DNA from: Gammaproteobacteria bacterium UBA7376
GTDB taxonomy: Bacteria; Pseudomonadota; Gammaproteobacteria; Pseudomonadales; Azotimanducaceae
DNA: 57,950 bases
NCBI GenBank assembly: GCA_002470275.1
Contig: DKNY01000026.1
Span: forward strand, 1 to 57,950
Direction of reading: 5' to 3'
Made by a program: the position numbers and the translations under genes. Below, piece by piece: positions 25,950-34,089 of this stretch (the first letter of the stretch is position 1; each line of letters begins with the position of its first letter). The notes below the pieces were generated by a model, which was given only the letters and a program-made list of their open reading frames with translations, ran no database searches and was not told where the DNA came from.

Positions 25950-27068
25950 GTGAAGGTCATTCAATTCTTACCGAATCTCGAGAGCGGCGGCGTGGAGCGC
26001 GGCACCCTGGAAATTGCTAAAGCGCTGGTGGACGCCGGGCATGAATCCCACGTGGTTTCCAACGGCGGCCGTCTCGTGGCCCAGCTTGAGCGCGAAGGTA
26101 GCGAACATCACGCCTGGCCGCTGCACCGGAAAAGCCCCTTAACGCTGCTCCAAATCACGCGCCTGCGAGCCTGGTTACGCAGCATGCGCCCAGATATTGT
26201 TCACGTTCGCTCTAGAATGCCCGCCTGGATCGTCTGGTTAGCCTGGCGAAAAATGGGGCGAGCGCATCGACCAAAATTCCTCACGACCCTTCACGGTCTG
26301 CACTCGGTCAGCACCTACAGCAGCATTATGGGACGGGGGGAGCGCGTGATTGCGGTCTCCAATACGGCCAAGCAGTATCTCCTGGACAACTATCGAAACA
26401 TAGATTCAGATCGTATTCAGGTCATCCACCGTGGTACGAATCCCACAGCCTTCCCCAGGGGTTATCAGCCTAATAGCACGTGGCTTCAGCGCTGGTTCAA
26501 CGACTATCCTCAGTTGGCTGATAAGAGGCTCATCTGCTTGCCTGGAAGGCTGACCCGGCTCAAGGGCCACGATTATCTCATTCGACTCATTCAACAGCTG
26601 AAGGCAAGAGGTTACGACGATATCAGTGGCGTCATCGTCGGTGGCGCAGACGGCAGCCATGAGGGCTATATCCAGGGCCTACACACCCAGATCGAGCGGT
26701 TGGGCGTGGGCAATGACATAGTCTTTACTGGCTACCGAGACGATATGCGGGACATCTACGCGATCTCGAGTATGGTTCTGGCCGTCTCAAATAAACCGGA
26801 ATCCTTTGGCCGAACCGTGCTGGAACCGCTGTCGATGGGTATCCCAACCCTAGGGTTCGATATTGGCGGCGTTGGCGAGGTCCTAGCCACACTGTATCCC
26901 GACGGGCGACTGCCCATGCAGGATGACGCTGCCCTGCTGCAGAAGGCGACCCGCATTTTAGATGGCGAGACCCAGGAGATTAAAGAAAACACCTCTTTCT
27001 CTCTGGACAATATGTGCCAGCAGACGCTGGGGCTCTATACTGAGCTGCTGGTCGACGGGTCACCATGA
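25950..27068 (+). CDS. Glycosyltransferase family 4 protein
   Basis: GT-B glycosyltransferase of 372 residues, probably acting at the cytoplasmic face of the inner membrane on lipopolysaccharide or exopolysaccharide. N-terminal domain: FLPNLESGGVERGTLEIAKAL, typical of GT4. C-terminal domain: LPGRLTRLKGHDYLIRL, VFTGYRDDM, and the donor-binding ESFGRTVLEPLSMGIPTLGF with the EX7E motif. GTG start at 25950. It overlaps the deacetylase gene by four bases, so the two form an operon for surface glycan assembly or modification. Confidence 0.9.
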   Translation: MKVIQFLPNLESGGVERGTLEIAKALVDAGHESHVVSNGGRLVAQLEREGSEHHAWPLHRKSPLTLLQITRLRAWLRSMRPDIVHVRSRMPAWIVWLAWRKMGRAHRPKFLTTLHGLHSVSTYSSIMGRGERVIAVSNTAKQYLLDNYRNIDSDRIQVIHRGTNPTAFPRGYQPNSTWLQRWFNDYPQLADKRLICLPGRLTRLKGHDYLIRLIQQLKARGYDDISGVIVGGADGSHEGYIQGLHTQIERLGVGNDIVFTGYRDDMRDIYAISSMVLAVSNKPESFGRTVLEPLSMGIPTLGFDIGGVGEVLATLYPDGRLPMQDDAALLQKATRILDGETQEIKENTSFSLDNMCQQTLGLYTELLVDGSP

Positions 27069-27877
27069 GCTGGCTCGCCATCCTTCCCCTGGTCGTCTTG
27101 ATCGGAATCTCCCTAAAATACTGCTGGTGGCTTCCCCCTGTGTCCGATCAACATCCGCGCATCCTGATGTATCACATGATCTGCGAATCCTCTGAGCGAC
27201 GGTACCGTGGCTTACGCGTCCACCCTGCGCGCTTCGCCAAGCAAGTCGCCTGGCTGAAAGACAACGGCTGGACCTTTGTCACCATGTCGGACCTGGAGAG
27301 GAGAATCAGACAGCGCGCCGACTTACGGCGCATTGTGGCTCTAACCTTCGATGATGGTTATGCAGACAACTATTATCAGGCGCTGCCAGTTCTGCGTCAG
27401 CATGGGGCGAAGGCGACCCTATACCTAGTGGTAAACCGGCACAGTCAGGACTGGTCGGTGAAAAAGAAGGCCCACCACGATGGGGGGGAGCTTATGCGGG
27501 AGCCAAAGCTCAGCGACGAGCAGGTACAGGAAATGTTAGCCGAGGGCATTTTTGAGCTTGGCGGTCATACGTTGAATCACTGTCATCTTCCGAGCACCCA
27601 AGATCAGGTCAAGATCGACGAAATCGCAGGCTGCAAGCAGGCCCTAGAGGCAACCTTCGGACAGACCGTGACCAGCTTTGCTTACCCCTTTGGCCATTAT
27701 GGGCAGGGCGATGTGCGGATCGTCAGAGAACAAGGTTTTGGTACCGGCGTCACTACCAAGGAGGGGATTAACAAAAACCCGGATCTCATGCAGCTCAAAC
27801 GCATCAAGGTGTCGGGCAAGGACAACTTCCTCGCATTTTGGATACGCATGCGCCTTGGTTTCAGAGGCCTCATCTAG
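27065..27877 (+). CDS. Membrane-anchored polysaccharide deacetylase (NodB fold)
   Basis: Carbohydrate esterase family 4 protein of 270 residues. A single N-terminal membrane segment spans residues 3-22, so the enzyme domain probably faces the periplasm. Motif MT1 is TFDDGY (residues 94-99, catalytic base Asp and metal Asp), and MT2 is GGHTLNH with metal His 168 and 172. It would remove N- or O-acetyl groups from a glycan. The overlap with the GT4 gene suggests its substrate is that enzyme's product. Confidence 0.9.
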   Translation: MSWLAILPLVVLIGISLKYCWWLPPVSDQHPRILMYHMICESSERRYRGLRVHPARFAKQVAWLKDNGWTFVTMSDLERRIRQRADLRRIVALTFDDGYADNYYQALPVLRQHGAKATLYLVVNRHSQDWSVKKKAHHDGGELMREPKLSDEQVQEMLAEGIFELGGHTLNHCHLPSTQDQVKIDEIAGCKQALEATFGQTVTSFAYPFGHYGQGDVRIVREQGFGTGVTTKEGINKNPDLMQLKRIKVSGKDNFLAFWIRMRLGFRGLI

Positions 27878-27893
27878 TTTTGGAGAAGCCCGC

Positions 27894-28130
27894 GTGACAT
27901 CAGCTAAAACAACAGAACATCGAATCAACGAGCTAGAGACTCGACTTGAGTTCCAGGATGCCACCATCGCCACACTGAACGATCAGCTGGTCCAACTTCA
28001 GCGAATGCTGTTTGAACAGGAGCGTACCCTACAGCGGCTAAAGGAACGTCTGTTGGCCCAGCGCGCCGAACAGGATGCCGATGAGCCTCTGACAGACCCG
28101 CGTAACGAACCGCCGCCACCGCACTACTAG
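27894..28130 (+). CDS. slyX: SlyX family protein
   Basis: A coiled-coil protein of 78 residues. GTG 27894 has TGGAGAAG six bases upstream. The product reads TEHRINELETRLEFQDATI at the N-terminus, with heptad Leu/Ile spacing through residue 55, and ends in PPPPHY, a hallmark of SlyX. The function of SlyX is unknown. It follows the deacetylase gene by 16 bases, so it probably shares the operon. Confidence 0.9.
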   Translation: MTSAKTTEHRINELETRLEFQDATIATLNDQLVQLQRMLFEQERTLQRLKERLLAQRAEQDADEPLTDPRNEPPPPHY

Positions 28131-28194
28131 ACACGACGAGCTGATTTTTGACCGCTACGTCCAGCTTCTTCGAGTGCGGCTCGTGCGTAGAAGA

Positions 28195-28223
28195 TTTATT
28201 TGCGCCACCATTACCGTCATAAT
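28195..28223 (+). promoter_or_regulatory. Weak sigma-70-like promoter before npdG
   Basis: CATAAT at 28218-28223 resembles a -10 element. TTTATT at 28195-28200 lies 17 bases upstream as a poor -35. It would start transcription of the F420 operon about 25 bases before the npdG ATG. Weak on consensus; included because a promoter is expected in this 125-nt gap. Confidence 0.3.
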
Positions 28224-28255
28224 CCCGCGCCAATTCTCATCGTTCTGGATATTTC

Positions 28256-28918
28256 ATGTCGACAAAAGAAACCATTGCCATTCTCGGAGGAACCGGTGAC
28301 CTAGGAACGGGGCTCGCTATTCGCTGGTCCAAGGCGGGCTACAAAATCGTCATTGGTTCGCGGACCCAGGAAAAGGCCGACGCTGCGGTTGCCAGCCTCG
28401 CGGAGGTGAGCCCCGAGACGCCCGCGGAGGCGATGGAAAACAGTGCAGCCGCCGCTGCCGGCGACATCGTGGTGCTTACGGTGCCTGCGGCACACCAAAT
28501 CTCAACCCTCGAGGGGGTCAAGGCTCACCTCAATGGCAAGATACTCATCGACGTCACGGTACCCCTGGTACCGCCAAAGGTCGGCACGGTTCAACTTCCA
28601 GAGGAAGGCAGTGCGGGTAAGCGAGCACAAGATTTCTTAGGCGAAGAGGTCCTGGTTGTGAGCGCCTTCCAAAATATCGCCGCCCATCTACTCCAGCAGG
28701 ATGTCGTCATCGAATGCGATGTCTTAGTGGCGGGTAACGATAAGCCAGCGCGTACTCGGGTGATCGAGCTGATTGGTGAGGCCGGCATGACTGGATGGCA
28801 CGCCGGTCCGATTGCTAATGCGGCCGCCGCAGAAGCCCTGACCTCCATCCTCATTCAAATCAACCGCAGCGGCATCGTTTCCCACTCGGGCATCAAGATC
28901 ATCGGTCAGGAACACTAG
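28256..28918 (+). CDS. npdG: NADPH-dependent F420 reductase (F420:NADP oxidoreductase)
   Basis: Transfers hydride between NADP(H) and coenzyme F420. The 220 residues match the archaeal Fno / bacterial NpdG family. The nucleotide-binding motif is ILGGTGDLGTGLAIRWSKAG at residues 9-28, with SRTQEK after the second strand as the NADP 2'-phosphate site. The F420-contact part includes VSAFQNIAAHLL and the C-terminal IGLL-like SILIQINRSG. First gene of the F420 cluster, six bases before cofE. As no glucose-6-phosphate dehydrogenase of the Fgd type is present, this is the likely source of F420H2. Confidence 0.93.
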   Translation: MSTKETIAILGGTGDLGTGLAIRWSKAGYKIVIGSRTQEKADAAVASLAEVSPETPAEAMENSAAAAAGDIVVLTVPAAHQISTLEGVKAHLNGKILIDVTVPLVPPKVGTVQLPEEGSAGKRAQDFLGEEVLVVSAFQNIAAHLLQQDVVIECDVLVAGNDKPARTRVIELIGEAGMTGWHAGPIANAAAAEALTSILIQINRSGIVSHSGIKIIGQEH

Positions 28919-28923
28919 GCACC

Positions 28924-29703
28924 ATGATCAGCGAATTTTCTGTCATTGGGATTCCGAATATTCCCATGATAGAAGAGGGCGATGACCTGGTCGCCATTTT
29001 GTCCCAGGCCATTGCAAGGGCAGGGCTTCAGGCTGAGCATGGAGACGTGCTCTGCATTGCCCAAAAGATCGTCTCCAAGGCAGAAGCACGCCACGTCACG
29101 CTGGCTAAGATTAACCCGGGCGCCCAGGCCCTGGCGCTTGCCGAGGCCACGGGCAAGGATCCGCGGATGGTGCAGCTAATCCTGGACGAGTCCGACGAAG
29201 TTCTAAGACACAAGACCAACGTGCTCATCGTGCGCCACAAGCTAGGTATCGTGGGTGCTCACGCAGGTATCGACCAATCGAATATAGACCATCAGGGTGA
29301 CGAACGAGCCCTGCTCCTGCCGGAGAATCCCGATCGCTCGGCAGCAGAAATTAGAGCCGGTATGCAAGCACGCTGGAACACGGTTCTCGGCGTCATCATC
29401 ACCGACTCCCACAATCGTCCCTGGCGCATGGGCACCCTAGGCTGCGCCATCGGTGCAGCGGGGGTCAAGATTCTAGAGGACCACCGTGGCGGCGAGGACA
29501 TTTATGGTCGCTCGCTTCAGGCAACCTTGGTCAACCGGGCTGACGCCCTGGCCAATACGGCCACCCTGGTCATGGGCGAGACCACGGAGAAGCTGCCCGC
29601 CGTAATTATCCGCGGGCTTCCGGCGGAACGCACCCTGAGTGACGATGCCCAAGAAACAGCCGCCCTAATCAATCGACCGCTGAACGAGGATCTATTTCGA
29701 TGA
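28924..29703 (+). CDS. cofE: F420-0:gamma-glutamyl ligase
   Basis: Adds glutamate residues to F420-0 with GTP. The 259-residue single-domain form is the archaeal/proteobacterial CofE; it lacks the C-terminal nitroreductase-like domain of mycobacterial FbiB. Motifs include DVLCIAQKIVSKAEA near residue 40, and GVIITDSHNRPWRMGTLGCAIGAAG, where Asp and His bind metal. Start ATG 28924 is six bases after npdG, and the last four bases overlap cofD (ATGA). Tail length of the product cannot be inferred. Confidence 0.95.
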   Translation: MISEFSVIGIPNIPMIEEGDDLVAILSQAIARAGLQAEHGDVLCIAQKIVSKAEARHVTLAKINPGAQALALAEATGKDPRMVQLILDESDEVLRHKTNVLIVRHKLGIVGAHAGIDQSNIDHQGDERALLLPENPDRSAAEIRAGMQARWNTVLGVIITDSHNRPWRMGTLGCAIGAAGVKILEDHRGGEDIYGRSLQATLVNRADALANTATLVMGETTEKLPAVIIRGLPAERTLSDDAQETAALINRPLNEDLFR

Positions 29704-30626
29704 GCGGCAAAATTTTGGCGCTTTCCGGGGGTGTTGGGGGAGCCAAGCTGGCGCTGGGGCTCAGTCAGGTGCTGGCGCCCGATGACCTCATGATCGCCGT
29801 TAACGTAGCAGACGACTTCGAACATCTTGGTCTACATATTAGCCCAGACCTGGACAGCGTGACCTACGCCCTGGCGGGTCAGAACAACCAAGAACTCGGG
29901 TGGGGCCGGGCCGGCGAGAGCTGGCACTTCATCGAAGCGCTTACAGAATTCGGCGGCGAGAGCTGGTTCCGTCTCGGCGACAAGGATCTCGCGCTGCATG
30001 TACAACGCAGCGAAATGCTCAAAGCTAATTACAGTCTGAGCCAAGTGACTGAGCACATCAGCCAAAGCTTGGGCATCACCCATGAGATATTGCCGATCAG
30101 CAATGATCCGGTACGGACCATTGTTCAAACGGAAGGCCAGGATCTCAATTTTCAGCATTACTTCGTGCGTGAGCGCTGTCGCCCGGTGGTAAAGGGTTTC
30201 CACTTTGCTGGCATAGAGGAAGCGACGCTAAACCCCCTTGTTAAGCGCTGGCTCGACGGCTGCGACGGCATCATTATCTGCCCTTCAAACCCCTTCGTTT
30301 CGGTGGACCCGGTCATCAACATTCCTGGCTTTCGCGAAGCCGCAGCCTCGATCCCCACGATCGCCGTGTCTCCCATTATTGGAGGCCAGGCGATCAAGGG
30401 TCCCGCGGCGAAAATGATGGGCGAGCTGGATATGCCCACGACCGCCAGCGCCGTTGCAGATCACTATGGTGACTTTTTGTCGGGCTTTGTTCTTGATCGA
30501 GAGGACGCGGGGCAGCTAGGTCAGCTACATCTGCCGGCTATCGCCACCGACTCCGTCATGGTAACTTTGAGCGACCGCGTGGCTCTTGCACGCGACTGTC
30601 TGGAGTTCTTAGAAACCCTCCGGTAA
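29700..30626 (+). CDS. cofD: 2-phospho-L-lactate transferase (CofD)
   Basis: Joins the phospho-lactyl (or related) group from the CofC product to FO to make F420-0 or its dehydro form. The 308 residues show the family start LSGGVGGAKLALGLSQVL (residues 6-23), VNVADDFEHLGLHISPDLDS, and ICPSNPFVSVDPVINIPG. Translational coupling to cofE by ATGA. A hairpin lies directly behind the stop codon. Confidence 0.95.
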   Translation: MSGKILALSGGVGGAKLALGLSQVLAPDDLMIAVNVADDFEHLGLHISPDLDSVTYALAGQNNQELGWGRAGESWHFIEALTEFGGESWFRLGDKDLALHVQRSEMLKANYSLSQVTEHISQSLGITHEILPISNDPVRTIVQTEGQDLNFQHYFVRERCRPVVKGFHFAGIEEATLNPLVKRWLDGCDGIIICPSNPFVSVDPVINIPGFREAAASIPTIAVSPIIGGQAIKGPAAKMMGELDMPTTASAVADHYGDFLSGFVLDREDAGQLGQLHLPAIATDSVMVTLSDRVALARDCLEFLETLR

Positions 30627-30652
30627 GGAACACGGCTCACCGTGAGTGTTCC
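30627..30652 (+). promoter_or_regulatory. Hairpin between cofD and cofC
   Basis: GGAACAC (30627-30633) pairs with GTGTTCC (30646-30652), with an inner TCAC-C-GTGA palindrome in the loop. It begins the base after the cofD stop. No T-tract follows, so it is a poor terminator; it may limit or stabilise the transcript in the 117-nt cofD-cofC gap, the only sizeable gap in the cluster. Confidence 0.35.
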
Positions 30653-30743
30653 ACAGGATAAAAACGGCAATGGCAACTCAGTCGCACTGGGAAGGGGTGC
30701 GAATAGGGGCCATTGGCGGCCGATGAACCAATAGGAGAAGCCG

Positions 30744-31415
30744 ATGTGGGCGATAGTTCCCATCAAGACGTTTGAGCGCGCAAAACAGCGTCTCAGTAAC
30801 GTCTTAACTGCCGAGGAGCGTCGCGCGCTGATGTTGGCCATGGCCAGAGATGTGCTCACATGCCTCACCGGCAGTGCGCGTCTGACGGGCATTCTAATCG
30901 TCTCGCGAGCGCGGGAAGCCGATGCCCTTGCAGAGGCCTTCGGTACCGAGCGCTTTATCGAGAGCCCCACCTCAGATTTAGCAGGTTCTCTCACCCAAGC
31001 CACTCACTACCTTCGGGATCATTTTGACGCTCGGGGCATCTTTGTCGTGCCCGCGGACGTACCCTGCATCAGCACTGCAGAGGTGGATGCCATCATCGGC
31101 GACCATGGGAGCATAACCCTCCTACCCGACGCTCAGTGCGTCGGCACTAACGGCCTGATCTGCTCACCGCCCCTGGCTATCCCCTATATTTTTAATGGCA
31201 AAAGTTTCAAGCCGCACAGTGATCTTGCGTTTGCCGCCGGCCTGGTGCCGCGCATTATCCCAAACAGCTCCTTTGCACTGGACGCAGATACACCCGATGA
31301 CCTCATTGCCCTAGCTGACGCCCAGCCCACAAGCCAGTCGGCAATCTATCTTCAGCGTTCCGGGATAGCGGATCGACTGCGGACGACGCGGCGCGAGCAG
31401 GGAGGCGAGCCATGA
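30744..31415 (+). CDS. cofC: Phospholactate/phosphoglycerate guanylyltransferase (CofC)
   Basis: Makes the GTP-activated three-carbon acid used by CofD. The 223-residue nucleotidyltransferase has the start IVPIKTFERAKQRLSNVL (residues 4-21), FVVPADVPCIS (the metal Asp) and FNGKSFKPHSDLA. AGGAGA precedes the ATG. Family members differ in substrate: phospholactate, phosphoenolpyruvate (mycobacterial FbiD), or 3-phosphoglycerate (the endosymbiont Mycetohabitans). I cannot assign which from sequence alone. Overlaps cofGH by four bases. Confidence 0.93.
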   Translation: MWAIVPIKTFERAKQRLSNVLTAEERRALMLAMARDVLTCLTGSARLTGILIVSRAREADALAEAFGTERFIESPTSDLAGSLTQATHYLRDHFDARGIFVVPADVPCISTAEVDAIIGDHGSITLLPDAQCVGTNGLICSPPLAIPYIFNGKSFKPHSDLAFAAGLVPRIIPNSSFALDADTPDDLIALADAQPTSQSAIYLQRSGIADRLRTTRREQGGEP

Positions 31416-33880
31416 GCGCCCTCGAACAGGCACTTGCCGGCAATCTGCCAACGGAGGCCGACGCCCTAGCCCTGGCGGATTTTAGCGATACCAAGGCACT
31501 GGCCGATGTCGCTTCCGCGTTGCGGGACAGAGGCTTTCGCAACGTCATCACCTACTCGCGCAAGGTCTTCATTCCGCTGACCCATCTATGCCGAGACGTC
31601 TGTCATTACTGTACCTTCGCCCAGGTGCCGCGAAAGGTGATAGCCCCCTACATGAGTTTAGATGAGGTCTTGGAGATTGCCCGAGCCGGCCAACTCATGG
31701 GCTGCAAGGAGGCTCTTTTCACGCTGGGGGAAAAGCCCGAGCTGAGGTACCGAGCAGCCCGAGAGGCCCTAGCCGAAATGGGCTATGAGAGCACCACCGA
31801 CTACCTGTTCGCGGCGGCAAAAGCCGTGTTTGAAGAAACGGGCTTACTGCCGCATCTGAATCCCGGCAACCTGGAGCCCGAGGAACTCAGTCGGCTAAAA
31901 AGTGTTTCCCCCTCTATGGGCATTATGCTGGAGTCGGCCTCTGAGAGGCTGTGCGAGAAAGGCCTGCCGCACTATGGCTCTCCAGACAAGGTGCCCGCCG
32001 TGCGATTGCAAACACTGGAAAATGCGGGGGAAGCCAAAATCCCCTTCACCACGGGCATCCTGATCGGTATCGGCGAGACCCGATTAGAGCGGATAGAAAG
32101 CCTGCTCGCCATCCGCCGAATCCATCAGCGATATGGGCATATCCAAGAGATCATCGTGCAAAATTTCCGCGCCAAGCCGGATACCAAGATGGTCAATGCG
32201 CCCGAACCTGATCTCAATGAACTGCTGTGGACCATCGCCGTCGCGCGAATTCTTTTCGGCGCGCAGATGAGCATTCAAGCACCACCCAACCTGAGTCCAG
32301 GCGTGCTGCCACAACTCGTGCATGCTGGCATTAACGACTGGGGTGGCGTCTCCCCGCTGACCCCCGATTTCGTCAACCCGGAAGCCCCATGGCCGCACCT
32401 GGATGAACTTTCGCGAGAAACCGGAGCTGCGGGAAAATACCTGCACGAACGGCTTACCGTTTATCCTGATTTCGCCATAGCATTCGAACGTTGGATCCAC
32501 GCCGACCTGCATGTTCCCCTGCTTGAAATGATTGATGCAGAGGGCTTCCCACGGACCGACGGTTGGTGTCCTGGCGATATTGAGCACGCGCCGCCGAAAG
32601 AAATTTTGAACGCCGTTATCAATCCAACCCGTGCTGTCTCGGCTGATATTGAACAGATTCTTGAACGCGCATCTCAGGCCGAAACCCTGGATGAGGCAGA
32701 GGTCCTAAGGCTGTTTCAGGCCCGGGGTGATGACTTTGGCACCGTCATTCAAACCGCGAATAAACTGCGACAACAAACCAACGGTGACCGCGTTAGCTTT
32801 GTGGCGAATCGCAATATCAATTACACCAACGTCTGCTACTTCAAATGCCAATTTTGTGCGTTCTCCAAGGGCAAGCTGTCTGAAAACCTTCGAGGACGCC
32901 CTTACGACCTGTCCCAGGAAGAGATAGCGAGACGCACCCAAGAAGCCTGGGAGCGAGGCGCCACCGAGGTCTGCATGCAGGGCGGGATTCACCCGGAGTA
33001 CACCGGCGAGACCTACATTGAGATTCTGCGCACCGTCAAGGCGGCGGCACCGGACATCCATATCCATGCCTTCTCACCGCTTGAGGTCTGGCAGGGAGCG
33101 GCGACCCTAGACATGGCGTTGGGTGATTACCTGTCTCTGTTGCGCGATGCAGGCTTATGTACCCTTCCGGGCACTGCAGCAGAGATTCTTGATGACGAGG
33201 TACGGGCCGTTATTTGTCCCGATAAAATCAATACCGATCAATGGCTCGACGTCATGCGTGAGGCCCACGCGCTGAACCTCAGAACCACCGCCACTATTAT
33301 GTATGGCCATGTGGATCGCCCCATTCACTGGGTTAGGCACTTGCTGCGCGTGCGGGCCCTCCAGGCACAAACCGGCGGCTTCACCGAATTTGTACCCCTA
33401 CCCTTCGTGCATATGGAAGCGCCCATGTATCTGAAGGGCAAGGCCCGACCGGGGCCTACCTTTCGTGAGGCGGTCTTAATGCACGCCGTGGCGCGACTCA
33501 CCCTACACGGCCAAATCGAAAATATTCAGACCAGCTGGGTCAAGATGGGCCATGAGGGTGTCAAAGCCTGCCTGAATGCGGGCAGCAATGACCTGGGGGG
33601 AACGCTGATGAACGAATCCATAAGCCGAGCCGCAGGAACCCTGCATGGCCAAGAGACATCGCCAAAACAAATGGCCAACATTATTCGGCAACTGAATCGC
33701 GAGCCAAGGCAGCGATCAACGGGTTACGGCTCCGTAAGCGATGCCCGCATCCGCGCCGGGCAGAACCAGGGTGAGTTGTTGGCCATCGTCAACACCCCGG
33801 TGGAGAAATACGAACGAAAGACCTCAAGCGCACAACTGGTTCGGAACCTGGCACCCTCAAAAGAAAACCAGGCCGGTTAG
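31412..33880 (+). CDS. cofGH: FO synthase, fused CofG-CofH (FbiC type)
   Basis: Makes the deazaflavin FO from tyrosine and 5-amino-6-ribitylaminouracil with two radical SAM halves. The 822 residues match the fused FbiC form seen in actinobacteria and some proteobacteria. N-terminal CofG half: CRDVCHYC, Cys at residues 60, 64, 67. C-terminal CofH half: CYFKCQFC, Cys at 475, 479, 482. Both CX3CX2C clusters are intact. Last gene of the cluster; the stop at 33880 is close to the convergent small gene, and no terminator hairpin is obvious. Confidence 0.97.
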   Translation: MSALEQALAGNLPTEADALALADFSDTKALADVASALRDRGFRNVITYSRKVFIPLTHLCRDVCHYCTFAQVPRKVIAPYMSLDEVLEIARAGQLMGCKEALFTLGEKPELRYRAAREALAEMGYESTTDYLFAAAKAVFEETGLLPHLNPGNLEPEELSRLKSVSPSMGIMLESASERLCEKGLPHYGSPDKVPAVRLQTLENAGEAKIPFTTGILIGIGETRLERIESLLAIRRIHQRYGHIQEIIVQNFRAKPDTKMVNAPEPDLNELLWTIAVARILFGAQMSIQAPPNLSPGVLPQLVHAGINDWGGVSPLTPDFVNPEAPWPHLDELSRETGAAGKYLHERLTVYPDFAIAFERWIHADLHVPLLEMIDAEGFPRTDGWCPGDIEHAPPKEILNAVINPTRAVSADIEQILERASQAETLDEAEVLRLFQARGDDFGTVIQTANKLRQQTNGDRVSFVANRNINYTNVCYFKCQFCAFSKGKLSENLRGRPYDLSQEEIARRTQEAWERGATEVCMQGGIHPEYTGETYIEILRTVKAAAPDIHIHAFSPLEVWQGAATLDMALGDYLSLLRDAGLCTLPGTAAEILDDEVRAVICPDKINTDQWLDVMREAHALNLRTTATIMYGHVDRPIHWVRHLLRVRALQAQTGGFTEFVPLPFVHMEAPMYLKGKARPGPTFREAVLMHAVARLTLHGQIENIQTSWVKMGHEGVKACLNAGSNDLGGTLMNESISRAAGTLHGQETSPKQMANIIRQLNREPRQRSTGYGSVSDARIRAGQNQGELLAIVNTPVEKYERKTSSAQLVRNLAPSKENQAG

Positions 33881-33884
33881 CCGA

Positions 33885-34085
33885 TTACATGAAATATTGA
33901 TGGTGCGACAGGGCCTCACCGTATGCCATCAGCCAGCGCACCCAAAAGCTTCGCTTAGGAGGCTTCTCCACCCGCTCCATAAGCCTGCTACCGTTTTCTG
34001 CCATCCTAAGCTCGTAATCAACGCCCGGGCGCTGCCGGGTCTCGGATCGCTTCGGTTGCACAGGCGACGTTAACGATTTAGCCAT
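33885..34085 (-). CDS. Small basic protein coupled to the MFS gene
   Basis: A 66-residue protein, not recognised. It has a basic N-terminal half (PVQPKRSETRQRPG) and an aromatic C-terminus (VRWLMAYGEALSHHQYFM). The ATG at 34085 lies four bases after the MFS stop, and AAGGAG sits ten bases upstream inside the MFS 3' end, so translation coupling is likely. No signal peptide or full membrane helix. A real gene by ribosome site and position. Confidence 0.6.
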   Translation of the reverse strand: MAKSLTSPVQPKRSETRQRPGVDYELRMAENGSRLMERVEKPPKRSFWVRWLMAYGEALSHHQYFM

Positions 34086-34089
34086 GGTC

